A stretch of DNA of 64,000 nt from Bordetella genomosp. 5 (GCF_002261475.1 NZ_NEVN01000005.1:1-64000), one strand, 5' to 3'; counted from the stretch's first letter, positions 46,682-57,501 are shown. A program made the numbers and translations. Notes: generated from the letters alone by a model not told the origin.

Positions 46682-46703
46682 GCGGCGCACTTCGGTGCGC
46701 CGC
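46682..46703 (+). terminator. UUCG-capped hairpin between bamA and skp
   Basis: GCGGCGCAC and its exact complement close a TTCG tetraloop, 11 bases after the bamA stop. The C(UUCG)G loop is extra stable. Only a short TTT follows, so it probably acts as partial terminator or 3' stabiliser rather than full stop. Confidence 0.55.
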
Positions 46704-46819
46704 GCGTTTGCCTGGATTGGTTACGCCTGAAACATCGCGATTTGGGCCCTGGACTGGCTCCATCGTGGTTTAGTGGCACAATATTGTTTTGCTTTACCTC
46801 ATTCGAAGGTGAGATTTTC

Positions 46820-47404
46820 ATGATGTCTGATTTCGCACTCAACAACTCGGGTTCCATGCGCGCTGCCGTCGCCGGTACGCGCGCCGGTCGCAAGCTGGGC
46901 ACTTCGCTGGCGCTGATGGGTGCGCTGGTGCTCGGCCAGGCCGCCGTCGTCTCGACGGCGCATGCGCAAGCGCAAGCCACGAAGATCGGCTTCGTGAACA
47001 CGGAACGGATCCTGCGTGAGTCGGGCCCGGCCAAGGCCGCCCAGAGCAAGATCGAATCCGAGTTCAAGCGTCGCAGCGACGAGCTCGACAGCCTGACCTC
47101 GAAGCTGCGCAGCCAGGCCGAGCGTTTCGACAAGGACGCCCCCGTGCTGTCCGAATCGGATCGCGTCAAGCGCCAGCGCGAACTGTCGAACCTCGACATG
47201 GACCTGCAGCGCAAGCGTCGTGAATTCCAGGAAGACTTCAACCGTCGCCGCAACGAAGAATTCTCGGGCATCGTCACGAAGGCCAACGACGCCATCAAGC
47301 GTATCGCCGAGCAGGAAAACTACGACCTGATCGTCCAGGATGCCGTCACCGTCAATCCGCGTGTCGACATCACCGACAAGGTCATCCAGAGCCTGGGTCG
47401 CTAA
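46820..47404 (+). CDS. skp: Periplasmic chaperone Skp (OmpH family)
   Basis: A 194-residue protein: an unusually long N-terminal leader (cleavage expected after STAHAQA near residue 50) and then the Skp core TKIGFVNTERILRES with long charged helices forming the tentacles. It keeps unfolded OMPs soluble on their way to BamA, encoded just upstream. The ATG at 46820 has AAGGTGA upstream; an internal Met at residue 13 could give a more normal signal length. Confidence 0.94.
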   Translation: MMSDFALNNSGSMRAAVAGTRAGRKLGTSLALMGALVLGQAAVVSTAHAQAQATKIGFVNTERILRESGPAKAAQSKIESEFKRRSDELDSLTSKLRSQAERFDKDAPVLSESDRVKRQRELSNLDMDLQRKRREFQEDFNRRRNEEFSGIVTKANDAIKRIAEQENYDLIVQDAVTVNPRVDITDKVIQSLGR

Positions 47405-47410
47405 TCGCCC

Positions 47411-48502
47411 ATGCCGGTTCTGCTGGATATCGCCCGGGCGCCCAAGCTTGACGCTTTGCTCGCCGGGGCCAACACCCAAGGGCTGGACTGGCAGCTCGAT
47501 GCCTCCCAGGCTGGCGATCTCCCGCAGATCCTTGGCCTGGGCACGCTGTCCGGCGCGGGTCCGCAGGAAATCAGCTTCCTGTCCAACCCGCGCTATCAAA
47601 GCCAGCTGGCCGCCACGCGCGCCGGCGCGGTGATCGTCTCCCCCGATGTCGCCGCGGCCCTCCAGCAAGAGGGCCACACGGCGTTCATCCGTGTCGTCTG
47701 CAAGCATCCCTATCTGCTGTACGCCCGCCTGGCTCAGTGGTTCGACGCCGCGCGTCGTCCGCCGGCGCCGCCTGGCGTGCATCCCAGTGCCATCGTGGCC
47801 GCCGACGCGGTGATCGAGCCGGGTGCCAGCATCGCGGCGCAATGCGTCATCGAAGCCGGCGTCCGCATCGGTCGTGATGCCCGTATCGGTCCGGCCTGTG
47901 TGATCGGCCGGGGCGCGCAGATCGGCGCGGACACCGTGCTGCACCCGCGCGTCACGCTGTACGAGGGCGTGAAGGTGGGCGAGCGCTGCATTCTGCACAG
48001 CGGCGCGGTGCTCGGCGCCGATGGTTTCGGCTTCGCGCCCGATCCCACGCTGGGCAAGGGCGCCTGGGGCAAGATTCCTCAGCTCGGCGCGGTCAGCGTG
48101 GGCAACGACGTCGAGATCGGCGCCAACACCACGATCGATCGCGGCGCGCTCGACGACACCGTCATTGCCGACGGCGTCAAGCTCGACAACCAGATCATGA
48201 TCGCGCACAACGTGCGAATCGGCGCGCACACGGCGATTGCCGCGTGTGTGGGCGTGGCCGGTTCCACGAGTATTGGCGAGCGCTGCACCATCGGCGGGGC
48301 GGCTATGCTTTCGGGTCACCTGGTCCTGGTCGACGACGTGCACATTTCGGGTGGCACGGCCGTGACCTCGAACATCAACAAGCCCGGCCGCTACACCGGC
48401 GTGTATCCCTACGCCGACCACGGCGAATGGCAGCGCAACGCCGCCGTGATACAACAGCTGTCAAAACTGCGCCGCCGCGTGCGGACGCTGGAACAGGAAT
48501 AA
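47411..48502 (+). CDS. lpxD: UDP-3-O-(3-hydroxyacyl)glucosamine N-acyltransferase
   Basis: A 363-residue left-handed beta-helix enzyme: N-terminal uridine-binding domain (to about 105), hexapeptide repeats, and the catalytic His in [12 protein letters not shown]. It adds the N-linked acyl chain in lipid A synthesis. It starts 6 bases after skp ends. Confidence 0.97.
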   Translation: MPVLLDIARAPKLDALLAGANTQGLDWQLDASQAGDLPQILGLGTLSGAGPQEISFLSNPRYQSQLAATRAGAVIVSPDVAAALQQEGHTAFIRVVCKHPYLLYARLAQWFDAARRPPAPPGVHPSAIVAADAVIEPGASIAAQCVIEAGVRIGRDARIGPACVIGRGAQIGADTVLHPRVTLYEGVKVGERCILHSGAVLGADGFGFAPDPTLGKGAWGKIPQLGAVSVGNDVEIGANTTIDRGALDDTVIADGVKLDNQIMIAHNVRIGAHTAIAACVGVAGSTSIGERCTIGGAAMLSGHLVLVDDVHISGGTAVTSNINKPGRYTGVYPYADHGEWQRNAAVIQQLSKLRRRVRTLEQE

Positions 48503-48611
48503 GGCGCGAGGCGCCGGAAGCACGTCCGCAGTCCGTGCCGAGCAGGCCGGGCCGAGAGGACGTGCGTCTGGCGATTCGCGCCATCACTTTACTCATATCG
48601 CAGGAAAGAAA

Positions 48612-49067
48612 ATGGAACTCGACATCAAGGGGATAATGGAACGTCTGCCGCATCGCTATCCGATGCTGCTCATCGACCGCGTGCTCGAAATGGTGCCCGG
48701 CAAGTCCATCGTGGCGCTCAAGAACGTCTCGATCAACGAACCGTTCTTCGAAGGCCATTTCCCCCATCACCCCGTGATGCCCGGCGTGCTCATCATCGAA
48801 GCGATGGCGCAGGCCTCCGCGCTGTTCTCGTTCACCGATGAAAACGGCGGCCTGAAATGCGACGGCGCCAAGACCGCGTATTATCTGGTAGGTGTCGACG
48901 GCGCGCGTTTCCGTCGCCCGGTGGTGCCCGGCGATCAGCTGCGCATCGAAGTCGAAGCCGAGCGCCTCTCGCGTGCGATCTGCAAGTACCAGGGCCGTGC
49001 ACTGGTCGATGGCCAGCTCGTGGCGGAAGCCAAGCTGATGTGCGCGATCCGTAGCCTGGAAGAGTAA
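48612..49067 (+). CDS. fabZ: 3-hydroxyacyl-[acyl-carrier-protein] dehydratase FabZ
   Basis: A 151-residue hot-dog-fold dehydratase with [13 protein letters not shown], the catalytic His in [12 protein letters not shown] and Glu in IIEAMAQ. It dehydrates hydroxyacyl-ACP and competes with LpxA/LpxD for the same substrates, explaining its place in the operon. AGGAAAG precedes the start. Confidence 0.97.
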   Translation: MELDIKGIMERLPHRYPMLLIDRVLEMVPGKSIVALKNVSINEPFFEGHFPHHPVMPGVLIIEAMAQASALFSFTDENGGLKCDGAKTAYYLVGVDGARFRRPVVPGDQLRIEVEAERLSRAICKYQGRALVDGQLVAEAKLMCAIRSLEE

Positions 49068-49862
49068 ATGTCAGGAAACATCCATCCCACCGCGGTGGTC
49101 GATCCCGCCGCGCAAATCGATAGCTCGGCAGTCATCGGCGCGTACGCGGTGGTGGGGCCGAACGTCACGATCGGCGCCGGCACCGAGATCGGTCCGCACT
49201 GCGTGGTCGACGGCGTGACCACCATCGGTCGCGACAACCGCTTCTACCGCTTCTGCTCGATCGGCGGCATGCCGCAAGACAAGAAGTACGCGGGCGAGCC
49301 CACGCGTCTGGTGATCGGCGACCGCAACACGGTGCGCGAGTTCACCACCCTCAACACCGGTACGGTGCAGGACGGCGGACTGACCACGGTCGGCGACGAC
49401 AACTGGATCATGGCGTACGTGCACATCGCGCACGACTGCCACATCGGCAGCAACACCATCCTGGCCAACTCGGTCCAGCTGGGCGGCCACGTGCACGTGG
49501 GCGACTGGGCGATCGTGGGTGGCCTGACCGGCGTACATCAGTTCTCCAAGATCGGCGCGCACAGCATGACGGGCGGCAACAGCTCGCTCATGCAGGACAC
49601 GCCGCCGTTCGTGCTGGGCGCGGGCAATCCGTGCCGGCCGGTGGGCATCAATACCGAAGGCCTCAAGCGCCGTGGCTTCACGCCGGCGCAGATTTCCGCG
49701 CTGCGCGACGCCTACAAGATCATCTACCGCCGCGGGCTGTCGCTCGATCTGGCCCGCGCCGAACTGCGTGCGCGCCAGGAAGCCGAGCCCGCCGTGGCCG
49801 AGCACCTCCAGACGCTGCTCGACTTCCTCGACTCGTCCAACCGGGGCATCATCCGGCCATGA
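49068..49862 (+). CDS. lpxA: UDP-N-acetylglucosamine acyltransferase
   Basis: A 264-residue left-handed beta-helix acyltransferase, first step of lipid A synthesis. Hexapeptide repeats fill the N-terminal two thirds, and the YVHIAHDC motif (about 117-124) carries the catalytic histidine region. It starts immediately after the fabZ stop and ends in an ATGA overlap with lpxB. Confidence 0.97.
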   Translation: MSGNIHPTAVVDPAAQIDSSAVIGAYAVVGPNVTIGAGTEIGPHCVVDGVTTIGRDNRFYRFCSIGGMPQDKKYAGEPTRLVIGDRNTVREFTTLNTGTVQDGGLTTVGDDNWIMAYVHIAHDCHIGSNTILANSVQLGGHVHVGDWAIVGGLTGVHQFSKIGAHSMTGGNSSLMQDTPPFVLGAGNPCRPVGINTEGLKRRGFTPAQISALRDAYKIIYRRGLSLDLARAELRARQEAEPAVAEHLQTLLDFLDSSNRGIIRP

Positions 49863-51055
49863 GTCTGCGCATCGGCATGGTGGCCGGAGAGCCTTCGGGC
49901 GATCTGCTGGCCGGTCGGATCATCGGGGGCCTGCATGCGCAAGCCCCCGATGTGCATTGCGCGGGCATCGGCGGGCCGCAGATGCTGGCACGTGGCTTCG
50001 AGGCCTGGCATCCGATGCACGCGCTCACGGTGTTCGGCTACGTCGACGCGCTCAAGCGCATCCCGAGCCTGCTCTCGATCTACGGCAACGTAAAGAAGCG
50101 CTGGCTGGCCGAGCCGCCGTCGGTGTTCGTCGGCATCGACGCACCCGATTTCAACCTGCGCCTCGAGCAGCAGTTGCGCGAGGCCGGCACGCCCACGGTG
50201 CACTTCGTCGGGCCCTCGATCTGGGCCTGGCGCTACGAGCGCATCCACAAGATCCGTGCATCGGTGTCGCACATGCTGGTGCTCTTTCCGTTCGAGGAAG
50301 AGATCTACCGCAAGGAAGGCATACCGGTGACCTACGTCGGGCATCCGCTCGCGGGCGCCATCCCGATGGAACCCGACCGCGCCGCCGCGCGCCGCCGCCT
50401 CGGCCTCGATGCCGACGCCAGGATTCTCGCGATTTTGCCCGGCAGCCGCTCTTCCGAGATCCGGCTGCTGGCGCCGCGCTTTCTGGAGGCCGCGCGTCTG
50501 CTGCAGGCGCGCGATCCGGCCCTGCAGTGCGTGGTGCCCATGGTCAACGCCCAGCGCCGCGCCGAGTTCGAGGCGTTGCTGGCCGAGCATCCCGTCAAGA
50601 ATCTGCGCGTCGTGACGTCCGACGATCTGGCCGACGGCCAGGGCGGAGGCGGCGCGCCGGTCGCGTGGAGCGTCATGGAGGCCAGCACCGCGGTGCTGGT
50701 TGCCAGCGGCACCGCCACGCTCGAGACCGCGCTGTACAAGCGTCCCATGGTCATTTCCTACGTGCTGTCGCCGTGGATGCGGCGCATCATGGCCTGGAAG
50801 TCCGGCCAGCAGCGCCCGTATCTGCCCTGGGTCGGCCTGCCCAACGTGCTGCTGCGTGATTTCGCCGTGCCCGAGGTGCTGCAAGACGACGCGACGCCGC
50901 AGGCGCTGGCCGACGCCACCTGGATCGCGCTGACGGACGACGCCAACCGCAACCGGGTCGAGGCGCGTTTCACGGCCATGCACCAGGAGCTGCTGCGCGA
51001 CACGCCCCAACTCGCCGCCCAGGCCATTCTCGAGGTCGCCCATGGCGCGCGTTGA
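49859..51055 (+). CDS. lpxB: Lipid-A-disaccharide synthase
   Basis: A 398-residue GT19 glycosyltransferase: [19 protein letters not shown] at the start, [15 protein letters not shown], and [16 protein letters not shown] in the nucleotide-binding half. It joins UDP-diacylglucosamine and lipid X. The start ATG overlaps the lpxA TGA. It overlaps rnhB by 14 bases. Confidence 0.97.
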   Translation: MSLRIGMVAGEPSGDLLAGRIIGGLHAQAPDVHCAGIGGPQMLARGFEAWHPMHALTVFGYVDALKRIPSLLSIYGNVKKRWLAEPPSVFVGIDAPDFNLRLEQQLREAGTPTVHFVGPSIWAWRYERIHKIRASVSHMLVLFPFEEEIYRKEGIPVTYVGHPLAGAIPMEPDRAAARRRLGLDADARILAILPGSRSSEIRLLAPRFLEAARLLQARDPALQCVVPMVNAQRRAEFEALLAEHPVKNLRVVTSDDLADGQGGGGAPVAWSVMEASTAVLVASGTATLETALYKRPMVISYVLSPWMRRIMAWKSGQQRPYLPWVGLPNVLLRDFAVPEVLQDDATPQALADATWIALTDDANRNRVEARFTAMHQELLRDTPQLAAQAILEVAHGAR

Positions 51056-51716
51056 GGTCACCGTCCAGGCGGATATGTTCGGCGCGCCGGTGTTCGCGCC
51101 GCGCGCGGTCGCCGGTGTCGACGAGGCGGGCCGTGGCCCGCTGGCGGGCGCCGTCTATGCCGCCGCGGTGATTCTCGATCCCGACCGCCCGATCGACGGG
51201 CTGGCCGATTCCAAGGTGCTGAACGCCGCGCGGCGCGAGGCGCTCGCGGCCGAGATCCAGGCGCACGCGCATGCCTGGTGCATCGCCAGCGCCACGGTCG
51301 ACGAGATCGACACGATGAACATCCTGCGGGCGACGATGCTGGCGATGGAGCGCGCGGTGCTGGGTCTGGCGCATGCGCCCGAGCTCGCCATGGTCGACGG
51401 CAATCAGTCGCCGCGGCTGCGCTGTGCGATCCAGACCGTGGTCAAAGGCGATGCGCTGGTGCCCGCGATTTCGGCTGCCTCCATCCTGGCCAAGACCGCG
51501 CGCGACGCCGACCTGCTGCGTCTGCATCTCGAGTATCCGCAATACGCGTTCGATCAGCACAAGGGCTACGGCACGGCGCTGCATCTCGAGCGCCTGCGCG
51601 AGCACGGCCCGTGTCCCGCGCACCGCCGCAGCTTCGCGCCGATCAAGGCCTGCCTGATCCCGGGCGCGCCGGTCGTGACGGTGCTCACCGGCGAATCCGC
51701 CGTGCTGCCCGCATGA
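51042..51716 (+). CDS. rnhB: Ribonuclease HII
   Basis: A 224-residue type 2 RNase [21 protein letters not shown] carries catalytic Asp27 and Glu28; [31 protein letters not shown] is the C-terminal family block. It removes ribonucleotides from DNA. It overlaps lpxB by 14 bases and the next gene by ATGA, a conserved tail of the lpx operon. Confidence 0.96.
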   Translation: MARVEVTVQADMFGAPVFAPRAVAGVDEAGRGPLAGAVYAAAVILDPDRPIDGLADSKVLNAARREALAAEIQAHAHAWCIASATVDEIDTMNILRATMLAMERAVLGLAHAPELAMVDGNQSPRLRCAIQTVVKGDALVPAISAASILAKTARDADLLRLHLEYPQYAFDQHKGYGTALHLERLREHGPCPAHRRSFAPIKACLIPGAPVVTVLTGESAVLPA

Positions 51717-52492
51717 AACACATCACCTCGCGCGACAATCCCGCCGTCAAGGCGCTCGCCAAGCTCGCGCAGGGCGCGGGCAAGCGCGGCGCGCCCGCGA
51801 TCCTCGACGGCGTGCATCTGTGCGAAGCCTGGCTCGCCCAGGTCGGCATGCCGCGTCAGGCGATCTTCGATGTGGCGCGGCTGGATCAGCCCGCGCTGGC
51901 GAAGCTGGCGCACGCCGTGCCGCCCGAACGCTGTCTCGCGCTCGACACGCGCCTGCTGCACGCGGTCGCCACGGTCGAAGCGGAGCAGGGCGTCATGTTC
52001 GTGGTCGATCCCCCGGCCCCGGATCTGCCCGAGCGCATCGAGGGCGACTGCGTGCTGCTCGACCGCATCCAGGATCCCGGCAACGTCGGCACCTTGCTGC
52101 GCACCTGCGCAGCCGCCGGCATCCGGCGCGTGCTGCTGGCCACGGGCTGCGCCGCGGCTTGGTCGCCCAAGGTGCTGCGCAGCGGCCAGGGCGCACATTT
52201 CGCGCTGGACATCCACGAACATCTCGATCTGGATGCGGTGCTGGATCGCCTCGCCGCGCCGCTGGTGGCCACGGCCCTGGACGGCGGCCAGAGCCTGTAC
52301 CGCGCCGCGCTGCCCGACGCCTGTGCCTGGGTGTTCGGTCACGAGGGGCAGGGCGTCGCGGCGTCCCTGCTGGCTCGCGCGGGCCTGAAGGTCTATATCC
52401 CCCACGATACCGAGGCGGTCGAGTCGCTCAACGTCGGCGCGGCGGCCGCCATCTGTCTGTTCGAGCAGCGCCGCCAGCGTCTGGCGGGCTGA
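51713..52492 (+). CDS. SpoU-type (SPOUT) RNA 2'-O-methyltransferase
   Basis: A 259-residue trefoil-knot methyltransferase: N-terminal substrate-binding region ([18 protein letters not shown]) and SPOUT motifs [31 protein letters not shown] and [19 protein letters not shown]. It is probably an rRNA or tRNA ribose methylase; the target nucleotide is unknown. The start ATG overlaps the rnhB stop. Confidence 0.92.
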   Translation: MKHITSRDNPAVKALAKLAQGAGKRGAPAILDGVHLCEAWLAQVGMPRQAIFDVARLDQPALAKLAHAVPPERCLALDTRLLHAVATVEAEQGVMFVVDPPAPDLPERIEGDCVLLDRIQDPGNVGTLLRTCAAAGIRRVLLATGCAAAWSPKVLRSGQGAHFALDIHEHLDLDAVLDRLAAPLVATALDGGQSLYRAALPDACAWVFGHEGQGVAASLLARAGLKVYIPHDTEAVESLNVGAAAAICLFEQRRQRLAG

Positions 52493-52593
52493 CGGCGGGT
52501 CCGGCACGGGCCGGACGGTCCGCGGATCAAAAATCCGATCCCTTCGCGCAACAGGCCGCCTATACTGGCGGCGTTCCGTCCCCAGGAGTTGGC

Positions 52594-52998
52594 ATGCGTG
52601 GATCTTCGTTGTTTGTGGCTCGCCTGGTGCTGGCGCTGACGGGCCTGGTGGCCCTGAGCGGATGCATTTCGCTCGACACGCAGCGTGCGCGCCTGATCCC
52701 GGTGGCGGACCTGGATTCGCGCGGCCAGATCGCGGTCTCGCGCGAAGTGACGGCGACGCTGTCCGGCGGCGCGGTGCAGACCATTGCCTCCGGCTCGCAG
52801 TGGCGCCGCGTGGGCGCCATCGTGCAGGGCGACGTGTATCGCCCGCTGGACCGCGGTTTCACCCTGCAGGGCGCACGCCAGGTCGAGGCCTGGCTGGTGA
52901 TCGCCCGCGCCAGGCTGGTCGGCTTCTACCTGCCCGGCGAGCAGGCGTTCGCGCCGCTGAAGACACCGGTGGCGCTGCCCGTCGAGATGCGGCAATAG
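52594..52998 (+). CDS. Small lipoprotein of unknown function
   Basis: A 134-residue protein with a lipoprotein signal peptide ending LSGC (Cys24). The mature part is basic, with short predicted strands and no recognised domain (YRPLDRGFTLQGARQVEAW is a distinctive segment). CCAGGAG precedes the ATG at 52594. It is probably transcribed separately or as the last gene of the lpx operon, 101 bases after the methyltransferase. Function unknown. Confidence 0.8.
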   Translation: MRGSSLFVARLVLALTGLVALSGCISLDTQRARLIPVADLDSRGQIAVSREVTATLSGGAVQTIASGSQWRRVGAIVQGDVYRPLDRGFTLQGARQVEAWLVIARARLVGFYLPGEQAFAPLKTPVALPVEMRQ

Positions 52999-53044
52999 GG
53001 CCGGCGGGCGGCGCCCGAGGGCGCCGCCGCCTGAAAGCCCCGAT

Positions 53045-53114
53045 CAGCGGCCCGTCTGGGCCCCCAGCGGCCACTCAGCGGGCCCTCAGCGGCCCACCAC
53101 CTGCCCATCAGCGG
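53045..53114. repeat. Irregular CAGCGG repeats between the lipoprotein gene and ppsR
   Basis: CAGCGG followed by CC or GCC recurs at 53045, 53065, 53076, 53087 and 53109, with variable spacing; the last copy overlaps the ppsR stop codon. The gap is between convergent genes. No function is evident. Confidence 0.6.
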
Positions 53115-53932
53115 CCCAGCCCGACTTCCTGCAGCACGGTGGTGGCGATCTCTTCGATCGATTTGGTCGTGCTCGAGAGCCACGAGATGCCCTCGCGGCG
53201 CATCATGCGTTCGGCCTCGGCGACCTCGTAGCGGCATTGTTCGAGCTGCGCGTAGGCGCTGTTCGGACGCCGTTCGTTGCGCACCTCGGCCAGGCGCTCC
53301 GGCTGGATCGACAGGCCGAAGAGCTTGGCCCGATGCGGCGCGATAGTCTTGGGCAGCGTGCCGCGCTCGAAGTCGTCCGGCGTGAGCGGGAAGTTGGCCG
53401 CCTTGATGGCGTACTGCATCGCCAGGTAGAGGCTGGTCGGGGTCTTGCCGCAGCGGGACACGCCCACCAGGATCACGTCGGCCTGATCGAGCTGGTTCAC
53501 GAACTGACCGTCGTCGTGGGCCAGGCTGAAGTTGATCGCGTCGATCCGGTTCCGATATTTCTCGGAGTTGGCGGCCATGTGCGAGCGGCCGATCGAGTGG
53601 CTCGATTTCAGACCCAGGGCCTGTTCGATGTGGCTCACGAAGGTGCCGAACAGGTCCAGGAACACGCCGTTGGCCTGCCGCACGCGGGCCAGGATTTCGG
53701 GGTTGACCAGCGTGCTGAAGACGATCGGCGGCACCCCGGTTTCCTGGGCGTTGCGGTCGATGCGGGCGGCGATCTCGTTGGCCTTCTCGAGGGTGTCGAT
53801 ATAGGGCAGGCGGACCGGCTTGAATTGCACCTGATCGAACTGGGACAGGACCGAGTGGCTGAAGGTCTCAGCCGTGATGCCGGTGCTGTCCGAAACGATG
53901 TAGACGGTGCGTTCGATGGGCGTTTGCGTCAT
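53108..53932 (-). CDS. ppsR: PEP synthase regulatory protein (kinase/pyrophosphorylase, DUF299)
   Basis: A 274-residue bifunctional regulator with P-loop GVSRCGKT (157-164) and the family opening VYIVSDSTGITAETFSHSVLSQF. The family phosphorylates PEP synthase on Thr using ADP and reactivates it by phosphate-dependent dephosphorylation. It is divergent from ppsA, its target, with a 182-base shared control region. Confidence 0.95.
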   Translation of the reverse strand: MTQTPIERTVYIVSDSTGITAETFSHSVLSQFDQVQFKPVRLPYIDTLEKANEIAARIDRNAQETGVPPIVFSTLVNPEILARVRQANGVFLDLFGTFVSHIEQALGLKSSHSIGRSHMAANSEKYRNRIDAINFSLAHDDGQFVNQLDQADVILVGVSRCGKTPTSLYLAMQYAIKAANFPLTPDDFERGTLPKTIAPHRAKLFGLSIQPERLAEVRNERRPNSAYAQLEQCRYEVAEAERMMRREGISWLSSTTKSIEEIATTVLQEVGLGR

Positions 53933-53960
53933 ATGTAAAAAATTCCAACCAGATCAGGGT

Positions 53961-53985
53961 TCGGGTCTACCCGAGCGGGTACAAT
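53961..53985 (+). promoter_or_regulatory. Palindrome and TACAAT box in the ppsR-ppsA control region
   Basis: TCGGGT-N2-ACCCGA (53961-53974) is a perfect inverted repeat just before TACAAT (53980-53985), a 5/6 match to the -10 box. No clear -35 was seen. It is placed to control ppsA (leader about 120 bases), and it could bind a regulator affecting both genes; inference. Confidence 0.4.
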
Positions 53986-54114
53986 TCCTCCCCTGTAAGA
54001 GTCACCCCAAGGGCGGTCCAAGGCCAGTTTGGTCAGCGCAGTCGGAGCGGTCAAAACCGCGTCCTCGCTGCACTTACCAAACTCGCTTTCTTTCCATTGT
54101 AAAAGGTGACTTTA

Positions 54115-56478
54115 ATGTCGTACGTCGTTTCGTTCGAGCAGCTCCGCATGACGGATGTGGACTCGGTAGGAGGCAAGAACGCATCACTGGGTGAAATGAT
54201 CAGTCAATTGGCAAGCGCCGGCGTGCGCGTGCCGGGTGGTTTCGCGACCACCGCCGATGCGTTCCGCGACTTCCTGAAGGATAGCGGTCTGGACAAGCGC
54301 ATTGCCGACCGTCTCTCCACCCTCAACCCCGAAGACGTACGCGAACTGGCCTCGGCCGGCGCCGAGATCCGTCAGTGGCTGATCGACGCGCCGTTCTCGG
54401 CCGAGTTCGAAGCCGCCATCCGCACTGCCTTTGCCGCGCTCGACGCCGACGGCAAGGGCTCGTTCGCCGTGCGCTCGTCCGCCACGGCCGAAGACCTGCC
54501 CGACGCTTCGTTCGCCGGCCAGCAGGAAACCTTCCTGAACGTCGTCGGCATCGACGACGTGCTCGACAAGATCCGCCACGTGTTCGCGTCGCTCTACAAC
54601 GACCGCGCGATCTCCTATCGCGTGCACAAGGGCTACGCCCACGCCGACGTCGCGCTGTCGGCCGGCATCCAGCGCATGGTGCGTTCCGACAAGGGCAGCG
54701 CCGGCGTGATGTTCACCATCGACACCGAGTCGGGCTTCCAGGACGTCGTGTTCATCACCTCGTCGTATGGCCTGGGCGAAACCGTCGTGCAGGGCGCCGT
54801 CAATCCCGACGAGTTCTACGTCTTCAAGCCCTCGCTCGCCAACGGTCACTACCCGATCGTCAGCCGCCGCATCGGCTCCAAGCTCATCAAGATGGAGTTC
54901 GATCCCGAGCGCACCGAAGGCCGCGCCGTGCGCACCGTCGACGTGCCCGTGTCCGAGCGCAACCGTTATTCGCTGACCGACGACGAAGTCGCCGAACTCG
55001 CGCGCTACGCCGTGATCATCGAGCAGCACTATAAGCGTCCGATGGACGTCGAGTGGGGCCGTGACGGCGTCGACGGCAAGATCTACATCCTGCAGGCTCG
55101 TCCCGAAACCGTGAAGTCGCAGCAGGGCGTCAACGACGTGCAACTGCGCTACCGCCTGAAGGCGACGGGCCAGGTGCTGATCACCGGCCGCGCGATCGGC
55201 CAGAAGATCGGCGCGGGTCCGGTCCGCATCGTGGCCGACGTGTCCGAAATGGACAAGGTCCAGCCGGGCGACGTGCTGGTCACCGACATGACCGATCCCA
55301 ACTGGGAGCCGGTGATGAAGCGTGCTTCCGCCATCGTCACCAACCGCGGCGGCCGTACCTGCCACGCGGCCATCATCGCGCGTGAGCTCGGCATTCCCGC
55401 CGTGGTCGGCTGCGGCGAGGCCACCGATGTGCTGAAGGAAGGCCAGGCGGTCACCGTGTCGTGCGCCGAGGGCGACGAAGGCCGCATCTATGACGGTCTG
55501 ATCGAAACCGAAGTCGAGGAAGTGCGCCGTGGCGCCATGCCCGAGATCGACGTCAAGATCATGATGAACGTCGGCAACCCGCAGCTCGCCTTCGACTTCG
55601 CGCAGATCCCGAACGCCGGCGTGGGCCTCGCCCGCCTCGAGTTCATCATCAACAACAACATCGGCATCCACCCGAAGGCGGTGCTCGACTACCCGAACGT
55701 CGATGGCGAGCTCAAGAAGGCCGTCGAGTCGGCCGCCCGTGGCTATGCCAGCCCGCGCGCCTTCTTCGTCGAGAAGCTGGCCGAAGGGATCGCCACCATC
55801 GGCGCCGCCTTCTATCCGAAGTCGGTGATCGTGCGCATGTCCGACTTCAAGTCGAACGAGTACCGCAAGCTGGTCGGCGGTTCGCGCTACGAGCCCGAGG
55901 AAGAGAACCCCATGCTGGGCTTCCGCGGCGCGTCGCGCTACATCGCCGACGACTTCGCCGAGTGCTTCCGCATGGAATGCGAAGCGCTGAAGAAGGTGCG
56001 CGACGAAATGGGTCTGACCAACGTCGAGATCATGGTGCCCTTCGTGCGTACCGTGAATCAGGCCAAGCGCGTGGTGGATCTGCTCGCCAAGCACGGCCTG
56101 AAGCGCGGCGAGAACGGCCTGAAGCTCATCATGATGTGCGAAGTGCCGTCCAACGCCATCCTGGCCGAGCAGTTCCTGGAGCACTTCGACGGCTTCTCGA
56201 TCGGCTCGAACGACATGACCCAGCTCACGCTCGGTCTGGACCGTGACTCCGGCATGGAGTTGCTTGCCGCCGACTTCGACGAACGCGACGACGCCGTCAA
56301 GTTCATGCTGCGCCGTGCGATCCAGGCTTGCCTGTCGGCCAACAAGTACGTGGGTATCTGCGGCCAGGGCCCCAGCGACCACCCGGACTTCGCGCAGTGG
56401 CTGAAGGACGAGGGCATTCTGTCGATGTCGCTCAACCCGGACACCGTTGTCGATACCTGGCAGCGTCTGGCCAAGTAA
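54115..56478 (+). CDS. ppsA: Phosphoenolpyruvate synthase
   Basis: A 787-residue enzyme converting pyruvate plus ATP to PEP, AMP and phosphate. N-terminal ATP-grasp domain ([12 protein letters not shown]), central phosphohistidine domain with [14 protein letters not shown] (His417), and C-terminal TIM-barrel PEP domain ([18 protein letters not shown], and [14 protein letters not shown] with the catalytic Cys). AAAGGTGA precedes the ATG at 54115. The regulated Thr lies in the phospho-His loop (RTCHA). A strong terminator follows. Confidence 0.97.
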   Translation: MSYVVSFEQLRMTDVDSVGGKNASLGEMISQLASAGVRVPGGFATTADAFRDFLKDSGLDKRIADRLSTLNPEDVRELASAGAEIRQWLIDAPFSAEFEAAIRTAFAALDADGKGSFAVRSSATAEDLPDASFAGQQETFLNVVGIDDVLDKIRHVFASLYNDRAISYRVHKGYAHADVALSAGIQRMVRSDKGSAGVMFTIDTESGFQDVVFITSSYGLGETVVQGAVNPDEFYVFKPSLANGHYPIVSRRIGSKLIKMEFDPERTEGRAVRTVDVPVSERNRYSLTDDEVAELARYAVIIEQHYKRPMDVEWGRDGVDGKIYILQARPETVKSQQGVNDVQLRYRLKATGQVLITGRAIGQKIGAGPVRIVADVSEMDKVQPGDVLVTDMTDPNWEPVMKRASAIVTNRGGRTCHAAIIARELGIPAVVGCGEATDVLKEGQAVTVSCAEGDEGRIYDGLIETEVEEVRRGAMPEIDVKIMMNVGNPQLAFDFAQIPNAGVGLARLEFIINNNIGIHPKAVLDYPNVDGELKKAVESAARGYASPRAFFVEKLAEGIATIGAAFYPKSVIVRMSDFKSNEYRKLVGGSRYEPEEENPMLGFRGASRYIADDFAECFRMECEALKKVRDEMGLTNVEIMVPFVRTVNQAKRVVDLLAKHGLKRGENGLKLIMMCEVPSNAILAEQFLEHFDGFSIGSNDMTQLTLGLDRDSGMELLAADFDERDDAVKFMLRRAIQACLSANKYVGICGQGPSDHPDFAQWLKDEGILSMSLNPDTVVDTWQRLAK

Positions 56479-56507
56479 GCGCCAGCGCGGCTCGCGCCGC
56501 GCTTGTG

Positions 56508-56544
56508 AAAAAGCCTTGCCGGCATCTGCTGGCAAGGCTTTTTT
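56508..56544 (+). terminator. Intrinsic terminator of ppsA
   Basis: AAAAAGCCTTGCC and its complement enclose a 10-base loop, ending in TTTTTT, 30 bases after the ppsA stop. The A/T flanks make it usable from both strands, including for the gene at 56606. Confidence 0.92.
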
Positions 56545-56605
56545 CATGGCCGGGCGCCGGTCGCGCCCCGCGCGGGGCGGCCCGCGGCCGAATGCGGTCG
56601 CGGTC

Positions 56606-57358
56606 TCAGGCGGCGATGGCGTCGTCCTGGCGCATGGCATGCAGCGCCAGGAAGCGGCGTACCAGCGTCGCGGCCTGCGGCGTGTCGGTCACGCCCCGGT
56701 GCAGCGCGGCGGTATCGAGGCCTTCGCGGCCATACGGCTCGGCGTACTGCACGATGTGATCCGCCACGAAGGCCGGCTGGAACTCGGGATGGAACTGGGT
56801 GCTGTAGATGCGCGGACCGTAGCGCAGAATCTGATTCGGATCGAGCGCCGAGCGGGCCAGCGAGACGGCGCCCTCGGGCAGGCGCAGCACGGTCTGGGCG
56901 TGCATCATCTGCGCGTCGAAACGGTCGGGCAGGCCGGCGAGCAGCAGGTCGGCGCCGGCCTCCTGGGCGAGATCGATGGGCATGGTGCCCAGCTCGCGGC
57001 CGGCCGGGTTGTAGCCGACCTCGCCGCCGAGCGCGTGCGCGAGCAGCTGATGGCCGTAGCAGATGCCGAACATCGGCAGGTCGGCGCGTGCCGCATCGCG
57101 CAGCCACTGGGCGCAGGTTTCGCTCCAGGGTTCGAGATCGGTGACCATGGCGGGCGAGCCGGTGAGCAGCGCGGCGCGGTACTGCCCGGGCGCGCGCGGC
57201 TGCTCGCCTTCCCAGACCCGCACGATCTCGACCTCGCCCGCCGACAGGCCCGCGGCCAGCCGCAGCATCTCGCCGTAACCACCGTATTGGCTGGCCAGGT
57301 CCGGCGCGGGATCGCCGGTGTGCAGAATCAGGACGGGCAGGGCGGGAACGGAGCTCAT
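56606..57358 (-). CDS. Class I glutamine amidotransferase, GMP-synthase-like
   Basis: A 250-residue protein of the stand-alone GATase1 type. The nucleophile is Cys100 in MFGICYGHQLLAHALGG, and the His-containing FHPEFQP completes the triad region. Stand-alone members can act on gamma-glutamyl compounds or serve other pathways; no partner is encoded beside it. The Met at 57358 is chosen; the frame is open to 57463. It is divergent from nfeD. Confidence 0.88.
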   Translation of the reverse strand: MSSVPALPVLILHTGDPAPDLASQYGGYGEMLRLAAGLSAGEVEIVRVWEGEQPRAPGQYRAALLTGSPAMVTDLEPWSETCAQWLRDAARADLPMFGICYGHQLLAHALGGEVGYNPAGRELGTMPIDLAQEAGADLLLAGLPDRFDAQMMHAQTVLRLPEGAVSLARSALDPNQILRYGPRIYSTQFHPEFQPAFVADHIVQYAEPYGREGLDTAALHRGVTDTPQAATLVRRFLALHAMRQDDAIAA

Positions 57359-57501
57359 GGTGTCGAGTGAAACGCAATGTGGGAGCCGCGCGGCGCGCGG
57401 AGAGTCTGCATGATACCGCCACCGTGGCGCTGTCATCGGCGAGGGCGGCGAAAGCCCGTACAATTCGTTAAAGACCGAGGTCTGTACAGGGGGTCGTCAG
57501 C

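Noticed and set aside
44247-46763. 838-residue open frame antisense to bamA
   Set aside because: High GC third positions create long antisense frames; composition is His/Arg/Asp-rich with no motif, while the sense strand encodes an intact BamA.
54184-56640. 818-residue open frame antisense to ppsA
   Set aside because: Same GC artefact; the sense strand encodes a complete PEP synthase.
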